Of a stretch of 64,000 nt of DNA, positions 26,033 through 33,795 are shown piece after piece; the stretch's first letter is position 1, and each line of letters starts with the position of its first letter. Made by a program: the position numbers and the translations under genes. A model generated the notes under the pieces. That model was not told the DNA's origin, did not search any database, and saw only the letters and a program-made list of their open reading frames with translations. The DNA is taken from assembly GCA_028687435.1 (NCBI GenBank), contig JAQUAF010000001.1, forward strand, positions 1 through 64,000, written 5' to 3'. This DNA comes from Verrucomicrobiia bacterium (GTDB lineage Bacteria > Verrucomicrobiota > Verrucomicrobiia > JABWAM01).

Positions 26033-27313
26033 TCAGGCCAGAAGACGCAAAATCCTCTCCCCCGCCAAATTGAACAAAGGCGGCGCAACCGCCGCTTTGG
26101 AACGGGGCTTGCGAATTTTTTCCATCAAAATCCCCGCCAATTCATGTGCGCGGCCGGATGTCACCGTCAAATCCGGCGAAGGTTCGCGCGTTCTGGCCAC
26201 CTCCGCGCTGATCACCGCCGGCAACCCCGCCGCCAGCGCCTCGCAAAGGGTCAGCCCGAAACTCTCGTGATGCGAAAGCAGGGCGTATAGATCCGCGGCG
26301 GCAAAGGCGCAGGTTTTCTCCTCCCCTGTCACATGACCGGTAAAACTCACCCGGGCCTTTCGCAACCGCCCGGCCAGCCGCTGCAGCCGGCGCAAGCATT
26401 TCGGGCCATCCATATAGGCGGCCCCTCCCGCAATCACCGCATGGCAACGCTCCGCCAGCCCCGGCTCGATCCTCTCCAAAACACCCAAAGCTTGCAGCAA
26501 ACGCTCGATCCCCTTCTCCGGAGAAATCCGGCAAAGGCTCAAAATCACAAAATCCCCATCCCGGATATTCCAGCGTTTCCGCCACCCGTCAAGACTTCCC
26601 TCCGGCGGCGGCGCCCACGGTTTCAAGGAAGGCGCGCCCCACTCCACCACCTCAACCCTTGGCTCCGGATCGCCAACATAACAACGCCGGATGGTTTCTC
26701 GCATGAAGGACGATGGAACCAGCACCAGATTGGAATGCCGATAAGCCTGCTCCTGTTTTTCAAAAACCAGTTTCAGGATATCAGGCGCAAGCGTGGCGAT
26801 CCCCGTTCGGCAAGCAAACCTCCACATGGAGGCCAGCACCTCCGGCGCCACCCATCCGCGCAGATAAAGACGATGGATGAAATCCACCACATCCACATGA
26901 ACCACGGTTGCCACCCGATAGCCATGCTTACGCAAGCGCTCCGCCTGCGGCCCCTCGCTGATGTCATGCGTGACCACCCACGAGGACGGCTCCGCATGGC
27001 GGGCCAGCAGGCATTCCGTCACCGCCCGCTCAAACACGCGGCTGAAGGAGGCGTACTCCCGATAACCCAGCGAAGCCGGATGCGTTTGAACCGGAGGCAG
27101 CGCGCCGATCTCCGGATGTTGTTGGACGAATTGGCGCAGAGCCGGGTAAGCCGGCCCGGGGGAAAGCATCTCCAGTTCCACATCCGGACGGTCCGCCCAA
27201 ACCTCCCGCATGCACTCAAAAATCGTTGCGCCGCCGCCCATGGGCGCTTTCAACGGAAGATACCCCCCATGGGCGCCAGTCAGAAAAATCTTCAACGCCA
27301 CACCCGGTTTCAT
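26033..27313 (-). CDS. family 4 glycosyltransferase (GT-B)
   Basis: This product of 426 aa has a GT1/GT4 C-terminal domain: VILSLCRISPEKGIERLLQA, then VSFTGHVTGEE, then the E-x7-E motif ESFGLTLCEALAAGLPAV. The N-terminal half has a Rossmann-like start (IFLTGAHGGYLPLKAPMGGG). It transfers an activated sugar to an unknown acceptor in the cytoplasm. The ATG overlaps the stop of the release-factor-like gene (4 nt), so the two are co-expressed although they are unrelated in function. Confidence 0.88.
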   Translation of the reverse strand: MKPGVALKIFLTGAHGGYLPLKAPMGGGATIFECMREVWADRPDVELEMLSPGPAYPALRQFVQQHPEIGALPPVQTHPASLGYREYASFSRVFERAVTECLLARHAEPSSWVVTHDISEGPQAERLRKHGYRVATVVHVDVVDFIHRLYLRGWVAPEVLASMWRFACRTGIATLAPDILKLVFEKQEQAYRHSNLVLVPSSFMRETIRRCYVGDPEPRVEVVEWGAPSLKPWAPPPEGSLDGWRKRWNIRDGDFVILSLCRISPEKGIERLLQALGVLERIEPGLAERCHAVIAGGAAYMDGPKCLRRLQRLAGRLRKARVSFTGHVTGEEKTCAFAAADLYALLSHHESFGLTLCEALAAGLPAVISAEVARTREPSPDLTVTSGRAHELAGILMEKIRKPRSKAAVAPPLFNLAGERILRLLA

Positions 27314-27723
27314 TCCGTCACAACCTGCCTGCGCATTTCCTTTTTCTCGCCCTGCCGCCGTTTCAACTCAACCAGCCGCTGGCGCGCGCGCCGGGAACGG
27401 CGGCGTTTCTGACGTCGGATCTTTTCCACCCGCGACTGTTCGGCGGCCGCCACCCCGCGCTGTTGCGCCTCGATTTTATCCAGCAGAATCCGCCGGGCCA
27501 GAAAACGGTTCAACGCCTGGAAACGCTCCTTTTCGCACCTCACCCGCAATCCAGTCGGACGATGAACCAGCACCACGGCCGTTGAAACCTTGTTCACATT
27601 CTGGCCGCCATGCCCGCCGGAACGCGTGAAGGATTCATCCAGATCGGATTCCCTGACGCCCAATTCCCCCATGCGCCGCAAAAGCTGCTGTTCTTTCTGT
27701 TCTGTTACAGGAAACCTGCCCAT
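27310..27723 (-). CDS. single-domain GGQ release factor (ArfB/ICT1-like)
   Basis: This product of 137 aa consists only of the RF-1 catalytic domain with the GGQ motif at residues 39-41 (SGGHGGQNVNKV). A strongly basic Arg/Lys tail follows (about 96-135). It lacks the stop-codon recognition domain of RF1/RF2. Such proteins release peptides from stalled ribosomes, with the basic tail entering the empty mRNA channel. The tail differs in detail from ArfB, and it may belong to the C12orf65/MTRFR-like branch. It is the first gene of a two-gene unit with the GT4 gene. Confidence 0.85.
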   Translation of the reverse strand: MGRFPVTEQKEQQLLRRMGELGVRESDLDESFTRSGGHGGQNVNKVSTAVVLVHRPTGLRVRCEKERFQALNRFLARRILLDKIEAQQRGVAAAEQSRVEKIRRQKRRRSRRARQRLVELKRRQGEKKEMRRQVVTE

Positions 27724-27789
27724 TCCCCCATCGAAGCAGGAAACCGCCCGTCAGGCAAGAACAGCCCTGCGCAACCGGGCACGAACCAT

Positions 27790-27818
27790 TTGACTTCCAT
27801 ATCTCTCATGCCATGAAT
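27790..27818 (+). promoter_or_regulatory. candidate promoter of the cupin gene
   Basis: TTGACT (27790-27795), 17 bp spacer, ATGAAT (27813-27818). If correct, the -10 covers the ATG at 27813 and translation starts at the next Met (27825), 6 bp downstream. Confidence 0.35.
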
Positions 27819-28175
27819 GATCCCATGCCATCTCCCTCCCCCTCTTCCCCGGCCAACCTCTTTGAAAACCCGCCGCAGGATTTTTCAAAGGAACACATCC
27901 TGCCCCTGCACAAAAGCGGCGGAAGCCGGATCGAACGGATTTTCTCCAACGGGCAAGCCAGTCCGCCTGGTTTTTGGTACGATCAGGCGCGCGATGAATG
28001 GGTGTTGCTCGCCGCCGGCAGCGCCAGTCTGGAATTCGACGGAGGCCGGATGCTTGACCTGAAAGCGGGCGATCACCTGCTTATTCCCGCGCATCAGAAA
28101 CACCGGGTGGCAGCCGTTTCCAGGGATGCCGTCTGGCTGGCGGTGCATTTAGGCGGATCGACGGCTGGAGACTGA
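27813..28175 (+). CDS. single cupin-domain protein
   Basis: This product of 120 aa has a Pro/Ser-rich start and a small double-stranded beta-helix. The second half shows DGGRMLDLKAGDHLLIPAHQKHRV, cupin motif 1/2-like with His in AHQKH. Small cupins bind a metal or a small ligand, and this one could be an isomerase or a sensor; nothing specifies the substrate. The true start may be 27825 if the promoter above is right. It stands alone before dapF. Confidence 0.75.
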   Translation: MNDPMPSPSPSSPANLFENPPQDFSKEHILPLHKSGGSRIERIFSNGQASPPGFWYDQARDEWVLLAAGSASLEFDGGRMLDLKAGDHLLIPAHQKHRVAAVSRDAVWLAVHLGGSTAGD

Positions 28176-28224
28176 AGCCGGCGCAGGCGCCCCTCGATTT
28201 GACGCATCAAAACAAATTCCGTCG

Positions 28225-28253
28225 TTGTCAGCGGCATTTTCCCGCGTTAGCCT
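28225..28253 (+). promoter_or_regulatory. promoter of dapF
   Basis: TTGTCA (28225-28230), 17 bp spacer, TAGCCT (28248-28253), ending 8 bp before the ATG at 28262. This supports 28262 as the dapF start instead of 28199. Confidence 0.6.
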
Positions 28254-28261
28254 TCTCCCCC

Positions 28262-29086
28262 ATGAAACTTTCCTTCACCAAAATGAACGGCGCCGGCAAC
28301 GATTTCGTGATGCTGGACAACCGTTCCCGATCCCTTTCCCTCACTCCCAAACAGATTGAATTCCTCTGCGACCGTCACCGCGGCATCGGAGGGGACGGTT
28401 TGCTTTTGGTCGAACCGCCAACCTCGGCGCAAAGCGCCTTCCGGATGCGCTACTACAATTCCGACGGCAGCGAAGCCGACATGTGCGGGAACGGCGCCCG
28501 ATGCTTTTCCCGCTTTGCACAAAAGGTTGGCGGCGGCGGCAAACAATTCGCGTTTGAAACCAACGCCGGCCTGATCCGCACGGAAATCGACGGCCGCCAG
28601 GTGCGCATCAATCTCAGCCAGCCGCACAGCCTGCGCCTGAAGGAACGGGTGGCTCTCGCCTCCGGCGAAACCGAAATCCATTCCATCAACACCGGGGTGC
28701 CGCACGCCGTTCTGCTGACACCCGACGCCGGCGCGGTGGATGTTCAAAATCTGGGACACGAAATCCGGTTTCACCGTCATTTCGCCCCCAAGGGAACCAA
28801 TGTGAATTTTGTCGAAAAAGTGGACAACAAAACCATTCGCGTGCGAACCTACGAACGCGGCGTGGAAGCCGAAACCCTGGCCTGCGGAACCGGAGTGACG
28901 GCCAGCGCCCTCATCAGCCATCTGCTCCTGCAAATCCCCTCCCCTGTCCAGGTGCGCGTCAAGGGAGGCGACACCCTCGAAATCAGCTTCTCGCGACAAG
29001 GCGAACAGTTCACCGATGTTTTCCTCAAAGGCCCGGCGGATTTTGTCTTCGAAGGACAAATCGAACTGGAAGACTCGATAGGTTGA
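28262..29086 (+). CDS. dapF: diaminopimelate epimerase
   Basis: This 274 aa enzyme converts LL-diaminopimelate to the meso form for lysine and peptidoglycan synthesis. The two catalytic cysteines are Cys75 in DMCGNGARC and Cys208 in LACGTGVTAS. The start motif KMNGAGNDFVMLD is standard. The size is normal. It is a single gene with its own promoter, and is followed by dispersed short repeats. The upstream in-frame extension to 28199 lacks family similarity. Confidence 0.96.
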   Translation: MKLSFTKMNGAGNDFVMLDNRSRSLSLTPKQIEFLCDRHRGIGGDGLLLVEPPTSAQSAFRMRYYNSDGSEADMCGNGARCFSRFAQKVGGGGKQFAFETNAGLIRTEIDGRQVRINLSQPHSLRLKERVALASGETEIHSINTGVPHAVLLTPDAGAVDVQNLGHEIRFHRHFAPKGTNVNFVEKVDNKTIRVRTYERGVEAETLACGTGVTASALISHLLLQIPSPVQVRVKGGDTLEISFSRQGEQFTDVFLKGPADFVFEGQIELEDSIG

Positions 29087-29088
29087 CA

Positions 29089-29104
29089 GACTGAAGGCTG
29101 AAGA
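29089..29104. repeat. dispersed short repeat, ACTGAAGGCTGAAG family
   Basis: GACTGAAGGCTGAAGAT, directly after dapF and in the same orientation as the copy at 23419. Confidence 0.6.
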
Positions 29105-29128
29105 TCATCAGGAAATCAAGATGGCGTA

Positions 29129-29164
29129 TTTTTTGACAGGATTAACAGGATTGCAGGATTTTTT
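29129..29164. repeat. dispersed repeat, GACAGGATTAACAGGATT family
   Basis: A T-run, then GACAGGATTAACAGGATTG, then CAGGATTTTTT: three imperfect (A)CAGGATT units in tandem. Related copies lie near 29913 (reverse), 31443 and 41815. All are between genes. Confidence 0.6.
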
Positions 29165-29220
29165 GTTCAGTATCATGAATCGGGCAGCCGCCGCGCCCAG
29201 ACTCGGCTCGACAACCTTCC

Positions 29221-29238
29221 GCCTTCAGTCTTCAGCTT
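29221..29238. repeat. dispersed short repeat, ACTGAAGGCTGAAG family (inverted copy)
   Basis: GCCTTCAGTCTTCAGCTT, opposite in orientation to the copy at 29089. The two frame the intergenic gap before the methyltransferase gene, so they could pair as a 130-nt cruciform. Confidence 0.55.
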
Positions 29239-29254
29239 AAAACCCCAACCTGGC

Positions 29255-29902
29255 ATGCTCCTTTCACCTTCTGCATCTCCGGAAAAAATCAAGTGGATGG
29301 CGCGTCATGCCCCATCTGCTACCGGCGCAGCCCTTGACTTGGGATGCGGCGCGGGGATTTATTCCCAAACCCTGAAAAAACAGGGCTGGGCCGTCGCCGC
29401 CATCGATCAAGTCCCGCCCGTCTCAGCCCAAGCCATTGGATTTCTCCAGCACGACTTGGAAAAAGGGCTTCCCTTTCCCGATCACCAATTCGATCTGGTT
29501 CTTGCCTGGGATGTACTTGAACACCTCGACAACGAAACCGCCATGTGGACGGCGATCCAGCGTGTTCTGCGTCCGGGAGGCGTCCTTCTGGGCTCCGTGC
29601 CCCATGGCGACGACGACCGGCTTGCACCTTACAATCTGGCTTTCAAACATCACATTGACCGGACCCATCGCCGCACCTACCTCCCCGCAAATCTGAAGGA
29701 ACGCCTGCTTTCGCATGACATGGAAATCATGGCCATGGAATTGAAAGGCCCGGTCTCCCCACAAGTCCTCGCCGAGTTCATCCCATGGCCGGTCCTTCGC
29801 ATGCCGATACGCAAGATCATCGGTCTCGCACGGCGGTTGGGGCTGCTGGCCTTTCAGGAACTTTACGCCGACATCTTCTGGGCGGCGCGCAAGCGGGTCT
29901 GA
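29255..29902 (+). CDS. class I SAM-dependent methyltransferase
   Basis: This product of 215 aa has motif I ALDLGCGAGIYS, the LVLAWDVLEHLDN block of type-11 methyltransferases, and LRPGGVLLGSVPHGD. The C-terminus has hydrophobic helices. The acceptor is unknown. It lies in a group with a methyltransferase-glycosyltransferase fusion and a membrane glycosyltransferase, so it may modify a lipid or sugar. The gap on either side contains dispersed repeats. Confidence 0.88.
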   Translation: MLLSPSASPEKIKWMARHAPSATGAALDLGCGAGIYSQTLKKQGWAVAAIDQVPPVSAQAIGFLQHDLEKGLPFPDHQFDLVLAWDVLEHLDNETAMWTAIQRVLRPGGVLLGSVPHGDDDRLAPYNLAFKHHIDRTHRRTYLPANLKERLLSHDMEIMAMELKGPVSPQVLAEFIPWPVLRMPIRKIIGLARRLGLLAFQELYADIFWAARKRV

Positions 29903-29912
29903 ATCAACGTTG

Positions 29913-29941
29913 AAAAAATCCTGTTAATCCCGTCAAAAAAA
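29913..29941. repeat. dispersed repeat, GACAGGATTAACAGGATT family (inverted copy)
   Basis: AAAAAATCCTGTTAATCCCG then TCAAAAAAA; the reverse complement is TTTTTTTGACGGGATTAACA then GGATTTTTT. It lies 11 nt after the methyltransferase gene stop. Confidence 0.55.
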
Positions 29942-29962
29942 CACCTTGTCTTGATTTTCTAA

Positions 29963-29982
29963 CAGCCTTCAGCCTACAGTCC
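29963..29982. repeat. dispersed short repeat, ACTGAAGGCTGAAG family (inverted copy)
   Basis: CAGCCTTCAGCCTACAGTCC, 18 nt before the start of the fusion gene. It contains TACAGT, which could be a -10 (TTGATT-18-TACAGT) for that gene. Confidence 0.45.
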
Positions 29983-30000
29983 AAAAAACCTGCTTTCCCC

Positions 30001-31407
30001 TTGAACCGGAACACCACACGCGAACATTATGACCGCATCGCAGCCAACCGGGCCAACTGGCGAGGAAACCGTTTTTTTCAGCGCGAAACCGAATACCTCT
30101 ATACCGGATTGATCCCGGAAGGAGCGTCGATTTTACAGGTGGGATGCGGTCTGGGGGACTTGCTGGCCGCCCTCAAACCCGTCCGTGGCGTGGGCGTGGA
30201 TTTCAGCTCCAAAACCATCGAATTCGCGCGCCAACGCCATCCCCGGCTGGAATTCATCTGCTCCGACATACACGAATTCCAAAGCGGGGAAAAATTCGAT
30301 TACATTGTGGTGTCCAGCGTGTTGGGGGATCTGGATGACATCCAGGCATGCTTCGAACGGTTGCGCGCCCGCTGTCACTCCCGCACCCGGCTGATCGTGG
30401 ACTACTACAGCATGCTGTGGCAGCCTCTCTGGAACATGGCTGAAAAGTTGAACTGGAAAACTCCGCAACCTCTCCAAAACTGGCTGCGCACCGAGGATGT
30501 CATCAACCTCCTGCAAATCGCGGGGTTTGAACCCGTGGTCCACAAACGCCGGCATCTCTGTCCGCTCAACATCCCCCTGCTGGCCCCTTTCTGCAACCGG
30601 ATCCTGGCCCACATGCCCCTGTTCCAAAACCTCTGCTTCGGAAACTGCATCGTGGCCCGTCCGATCATGCGCCCGGAAACAGCCAACCTGACCTGCTCCG
30701 TCATTGTCCCCTGCCGCAACGAAAAGGGCAACATTGCCAGGATTTTCAAGCAAACTCCCCCAATGGGCGCCCACACGGAACTCATTTTCATCGACGGCAA
30801 CTCCACCGACGGAACCCTGGAGGAAATCGAGCGGCAGGCCAGGGCAAACCCCCAATGGAACGCCGCGTTTTTCTCCCAAGGCGCCGGAACCGGCAAAGGC
30901 GACGCGGTGCGCCAGGGATTTGCCCGGGCCAAGGGGGACGTGCTGATGATCCTGGACGCCGACCTGACCATGCCGGCGCAGAATCTGCCCAAGTTTTTCC
31001 AATGCCTGGCGGACGAACGCGCCGAGTTTGTCAATGGTTCGCGACTGGTTTATCCCATGGAAAAACAGGCCATGCGTTTTCTCAACCTTCTGGCCAACTG
31101 GTCGTTCGGACGGATGTTCACCTGGCTTTTGGGCCAGACCATCCGGGACACCCTTTGCGGCACCAAGGTGCTTTTGCGCAAGGATTACGAGCGCATCGCG
31201 GCCGGACGGGCCTACTTCGGCGACTTCGATCCCTTCGGCGATTTCGACCTGCTTTTCGGCGCAGCCAAGCTCAACCTGAAAATCGTCGACCTGCCCATCC
31301 GTTACAAGGAACGCACCTACGGCACCACGAACATCCGGCGCTTTTACCACGGCTGGCAATTGTTGAAAATGTGCGGCGTGGCGCTGGTCAAACTCAAGCT
31401 GCGCTAA
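30001..31407 (+). CDS. fused SAM methyltransferase and family 2 glycosyltransferase
   Basis: This product of 468 aa joins two enzymes. Residues ~1-225 are a class I methyltransferase (ILQVGCGLGDLLAALK, VSSVLGDLDD). Residues ~228-468 are a GT2 of the dolichyl-phosphate-mannose-synthase type: VIVPCRNEKGNIARIF, FIDGNSTDGT, DADLTMPA as the DxD site, and DTLCGTKVLLRKDYERI. No long membrane helix follows the GT2 part. It probably glycosylates a polyprenyl-linked or lipid acceptor and methylates the same molecule. The start is a TTG (30001), since the next ATG lies far inside the methyltransferase domain. Confidence 0.88.
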   Translation: MNRNTTREHYDRIAANRANWRGNRFFQRETEYLYTGLIPEGASILQVGCGLGDLLAALKPVRGVGVDFSSKTIEFARQRHPRLEFICSDIHEFQSGEKFDYIVVSSVLGDLDDIQACFERLRARCHSRTRLIVDYYSMLWQPLWNMAEKLNWKTPQPLQNWLRTEDVINLLQIAGFEPVVHKRRHLCPLNIPLLAPFCNRILAHMPLFQNLCFGNCIVARPIMRPETANLTCSVIVPCRNEKGNIARIFKQTPPMGAHTELIFIDGNSTDGTLEEIERQARANPQWNAAFFSQGAGTGKGDAVRQGFARAKGDVLMILDADLTMPAQNLPKFFQCLADERAEFVNGSRLVYPMEKQAMRFLNLLANWSFGRMFTWLLGQTIRDTLCGTKVLLRKDYERIAAGRAYFGDFDPFGDFDLLFGAAKLNLKIVDLPIRYKERTYGTTNIRRFYHGWQLLKMCGVALVKLKLR

Positions 31408-31442
31408 TCCTTTTGCCATTGGAATGAAATCGCGATGGAGGC

Positions 31443-31514
31443 TTTGACAGAATCAACATGATTGCCCGCTCAACGCTGCCCATAAAAAAAACCTGTCAAT
31501 CCTGTCAAAAAAAG
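31443..31514. repeat. two copies of the GACAGGATTAACAGGATT repeat in opposite orientation
   Basis: TTTGACAGAATCAACATGAT (from 31443) and CCTGTCAATCCTGTCAAAAA (from 31492) lie head to head within the 134-nt gap before the membrane glycosyltransferase gene. They are more diverged than the copy at 29129. Confidence 0.5.
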
Positions 31515-31540
31515 TCATCCGTCTGAGACGGACTTCATTT

Positions 31541-33169
31541 ATGAAAGACCGAAATCAAATTCCCTTCAGACTGGCCCTGGCCGTCTGGATCGCCGCCACA
31601 ATCATCCGGCTCGTTTATTCGCCGGGATATTCCGGACTCAGTTTCGACGATACAGCCTACGCCACATCAGGACAGCACCTACTGCTGTATCACCACGGCT
31701 ATTGGGGGGACACCCTGCGCCCGTTGGCGGTATGGTGGTGCGCCTTTTTCCACTGGCTCAACGGCATCGACATCCGCAATCTGGGGCTGGCCTTTGCCGC
31801 TCTTCGCAGCGTTGGCGAGCTTTTCCTGATCCTGGCATCCCGCCGCTTTTTCCCCCAATACCCCGCCATCCCGCTCATGACGGCCATCCTGTCGGCGGCC
31901 AGTTTCCTTGGAAACCTCTACGGCGACCAGCACTTGAGCAGTCTGCTCTTTGCCATTCCTTTTTCGCTTTATTTTTATTCGCGGTGGGCCGCCGCGGGCG
32001 GATGGGGCAACTGGCTCGCCTGCGCTTTTGGCAGCGGACTGGTGTTTCTGGGACATTACAACACCGTTCACGCCCTGGCCTTCATGCTTGCGGCGGAAAT
32101 GTTCCGTTTGATCTTCCTGAAACGCGAAAAACTCCCAACCGCATTGGCGGCGGGATTTTCGGGCATCCTGGTCTGCCTGGCCACCATCATGGTGATAGGC
32201 AAGTTTTCCTATGGATTCGCCAACTGGATCACCTACTTCAAGCGCATCTGGATCCAGATCAGCGAAAACCAGACCCACCACGGCATGAAAGCATCCCTTT
32301 CGGATGGATTTCTTCTCTCCCTGGCGTCGTGGGAAGGGCTCGGCTTTTTCATCTGCATGGCGGGACTCGCCTGGCTTCTTCTTCGCATCTGGCGCGAACC
32401 CCGGGAATCGCCCTTTTTCTGCCTGCCGCTGGTTCCCCTCGCGGCCGGCGGGCTTGTCTTTCTGCGGGTCAGCCTGAACTTCCTCAGTTTCCCGCGCCTC
32501 TACGCGCTCACCCTGCCATTTCTCTGGCTGTGCGGCGGCGCCCTGCTCGCCTGCATTGTGGAAAAACTGCTGGCTCAAAAAAATGAATCCCGCCGCCTGA
32601 TCCCGCTGGCACTTGCCGCCATGTGCGGCGTCATCTTCTGCGCCGCGCACCAGGGGCAAATCGCCCGTTTTGCGTCGGGAAATGTGGCATTGGAGACTTA
32701 TATCAAGGCCCGGCCCGCCAAAAAATTCGTGATGTTCAATGGCAACCCGCATCTTGCCGCCTATCTGTTCAACTGGCAGTGGACGGGACTCAACGAAACC
32801 CGGCAACAGGCGGCAGGCGCCTATAAAAGCCTGGGAGCGGAAAAATTCGACGCCCAACAACCGCCCGGGCTGCGGGGACTCGACGCCTGGCCGTATCTCC
32901 AGCATCCCCAACTTTATTCAGTATGCGACCTGATCATCTTTGAGGGATGCAACGCCAACGACCTCATGAAATACGACGCCATGATCAGGACTGCCTGCCC
33001 CTCGATCGCGGTCACCAACCTTTATCATGGCCCGCGACAATACCTTCCCCTGCAAGCCGACGAGGGAGGCGCGCTGAGCCAGCCTCCCCGGTTCAACGAA
33101 AACAACCATCTTCCCATCATGCGGATCTACGACCTTCGAGGCGCCCCGGCAAAACAAGCTGCACCCTAG
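31541..33169 (+). CDS. multi-spanning GT39/PMT-like glycosyltransferase
   Basis: This product of 542 aa has about ten membrane segments. After the first helix lies FDDTAYATSGQHLLLYHHGYW, the acidic FDD loop of ArnT/PMT-type GT-C enzymes, which use a polyprenyl-phosphate sugar in the periplasm. The C-terminal ~170 residues are soluble and probably periplasmic. The upstream GT2 fusion could make the polyprenyl-phosphate-sugar donor, which fits a two-step pathway (inference). It ends 15 nt from the convergent cobO gene. Confidence 0.75.
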   Translation: MKDRNQIPFRLALAVWIAATIIRLVYSPGYSGLSFDDTAYATSGQHLLLYHHGYWGDTLRPLAVWWCAFFHWLNGIDIRNLGLAFAALRSVGELFLILASRRFFPQYPAIPLMTAILSAASFLGNLYGDQHLSSLLFAIPFSLYFYSRWAAAGGWGNWLACAFGSGLVFLGHYNTVHALAFMLAAEMFRLIFLKREKLPTALAAGFSGILVCLATIMVIGKFSYGFANWITYFKRIWIQISENQTHHGMKASLSDGFLLSLASWEGLGFFICMAGLAWLLLRIWREPRESPFFCLPLVPLAAGGLVFLRVSLNFLSFPRLYALTLPFLWLCGGALLACIVEKLLAQKNESRRLIPLALAAMCGVIFCAAHQGQIARFASGNVALETYIKARPAKKFVMFNGNPHLAAYLFNWQWTGLNETRQQAAGAYKSLGAEKFDAQQPPGLRGLDAWPYLQHPQLYSVCDLIIFEGCNANDLMKYDAMIRTACPSIAVTNLYHGPRQYLPLQADEGGALSQPPRFNENNHLPIMRIYDLRGAPAKQAAP

Positions 33170-33184
33170 CGCCTTCTCCAACCG

Positions 33185-33712
33185 TCAGAACTCCACTCCC
33201 TTTTGAGCCTTCCACCCCGTGCGCATGCCGTGCTTGATGCATCGCATTTCGGTAACCGTATCCGCCAACCCCATCAAACGCCGCGAGGCGCCCCGGCCTG
33301 TCAACACCAAGCATTCAGGCCCCCTCGCCTTCTTCAATATCCTCAACACCTCATCCTCGTCGAGCAACCTGACGGAAAGCGCCGTGCAAAGCTCGTCCAA
33401 AACCACCAGCTGCCAGCGGGACGAACCAATCCGCCTGGCAGCCTCATCGAGAGCCTTTTGGGCGGCTTCCCGGTGTTTCTCAAAAGCCGGACTGCCGGGT
33501 TTGGGCACAAACCCCCTCCCCATTTGCAGCAAACAGCAATTCCGAAAACGCCGCAAAGCCCGGATTTCACCGGTTGCATCGTCATTTTTCATGAATTGCA
33601 AAAAGGCAGCCCTCATGCCATGCCCCATGGCGCGCAAAACCATGCCAAGGGCTGCAGTGGTCTTTCCCTTTCCATCACCGGTGCAAATCAGAATGCGGGG
33701 TTTCTTGCTCAT
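33185..33712 (-). CDS. cobO: corrinoid adenosyltransferase (CobO/BtuR type)
   Basis: This 175 aa enzyme adds the adenosyl group from ATP to cob(I)alamin or cob(I)yrinic acid a,c-diamide. The N-terminal P-loop CTGDGKGKTTAALG (from residue 10) is diagnostic, with GHGMRAAFLQFMK and LVVLDELCTALSVRLLD following. It is the only cobalamin gene here apart from a B12-binding radical SAM gene at 51706. The start at 33712 (MSKKPRILIC) was chosen; a start at 33742 adds 10 residues without similarity. Confidence 0.92.
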   Translation of the reverse strand: MSKKPRILICTGDGKGKTTAALGMVLRAMGHGMRAAFLQFMKNDDATGEIRALRRFRNCCLLQMGRGFVPKPGSPAFEKHREAAQKALDEAARRIGSSRWQLVVLDELCTALSVRLLDEDEVLRILKKARGPECLVLTGRGASRRLMGLADTVTEMRCIKHGMRTGWKAQKGVEF

Positions 33713-33795
33713 GTCCCCACCATGCCACGACTCCCCTCCCATTCAACCCCAAAAACCAGCGGGATTTCATCGGCAAGGCGCCGGGAAAAACCGCT

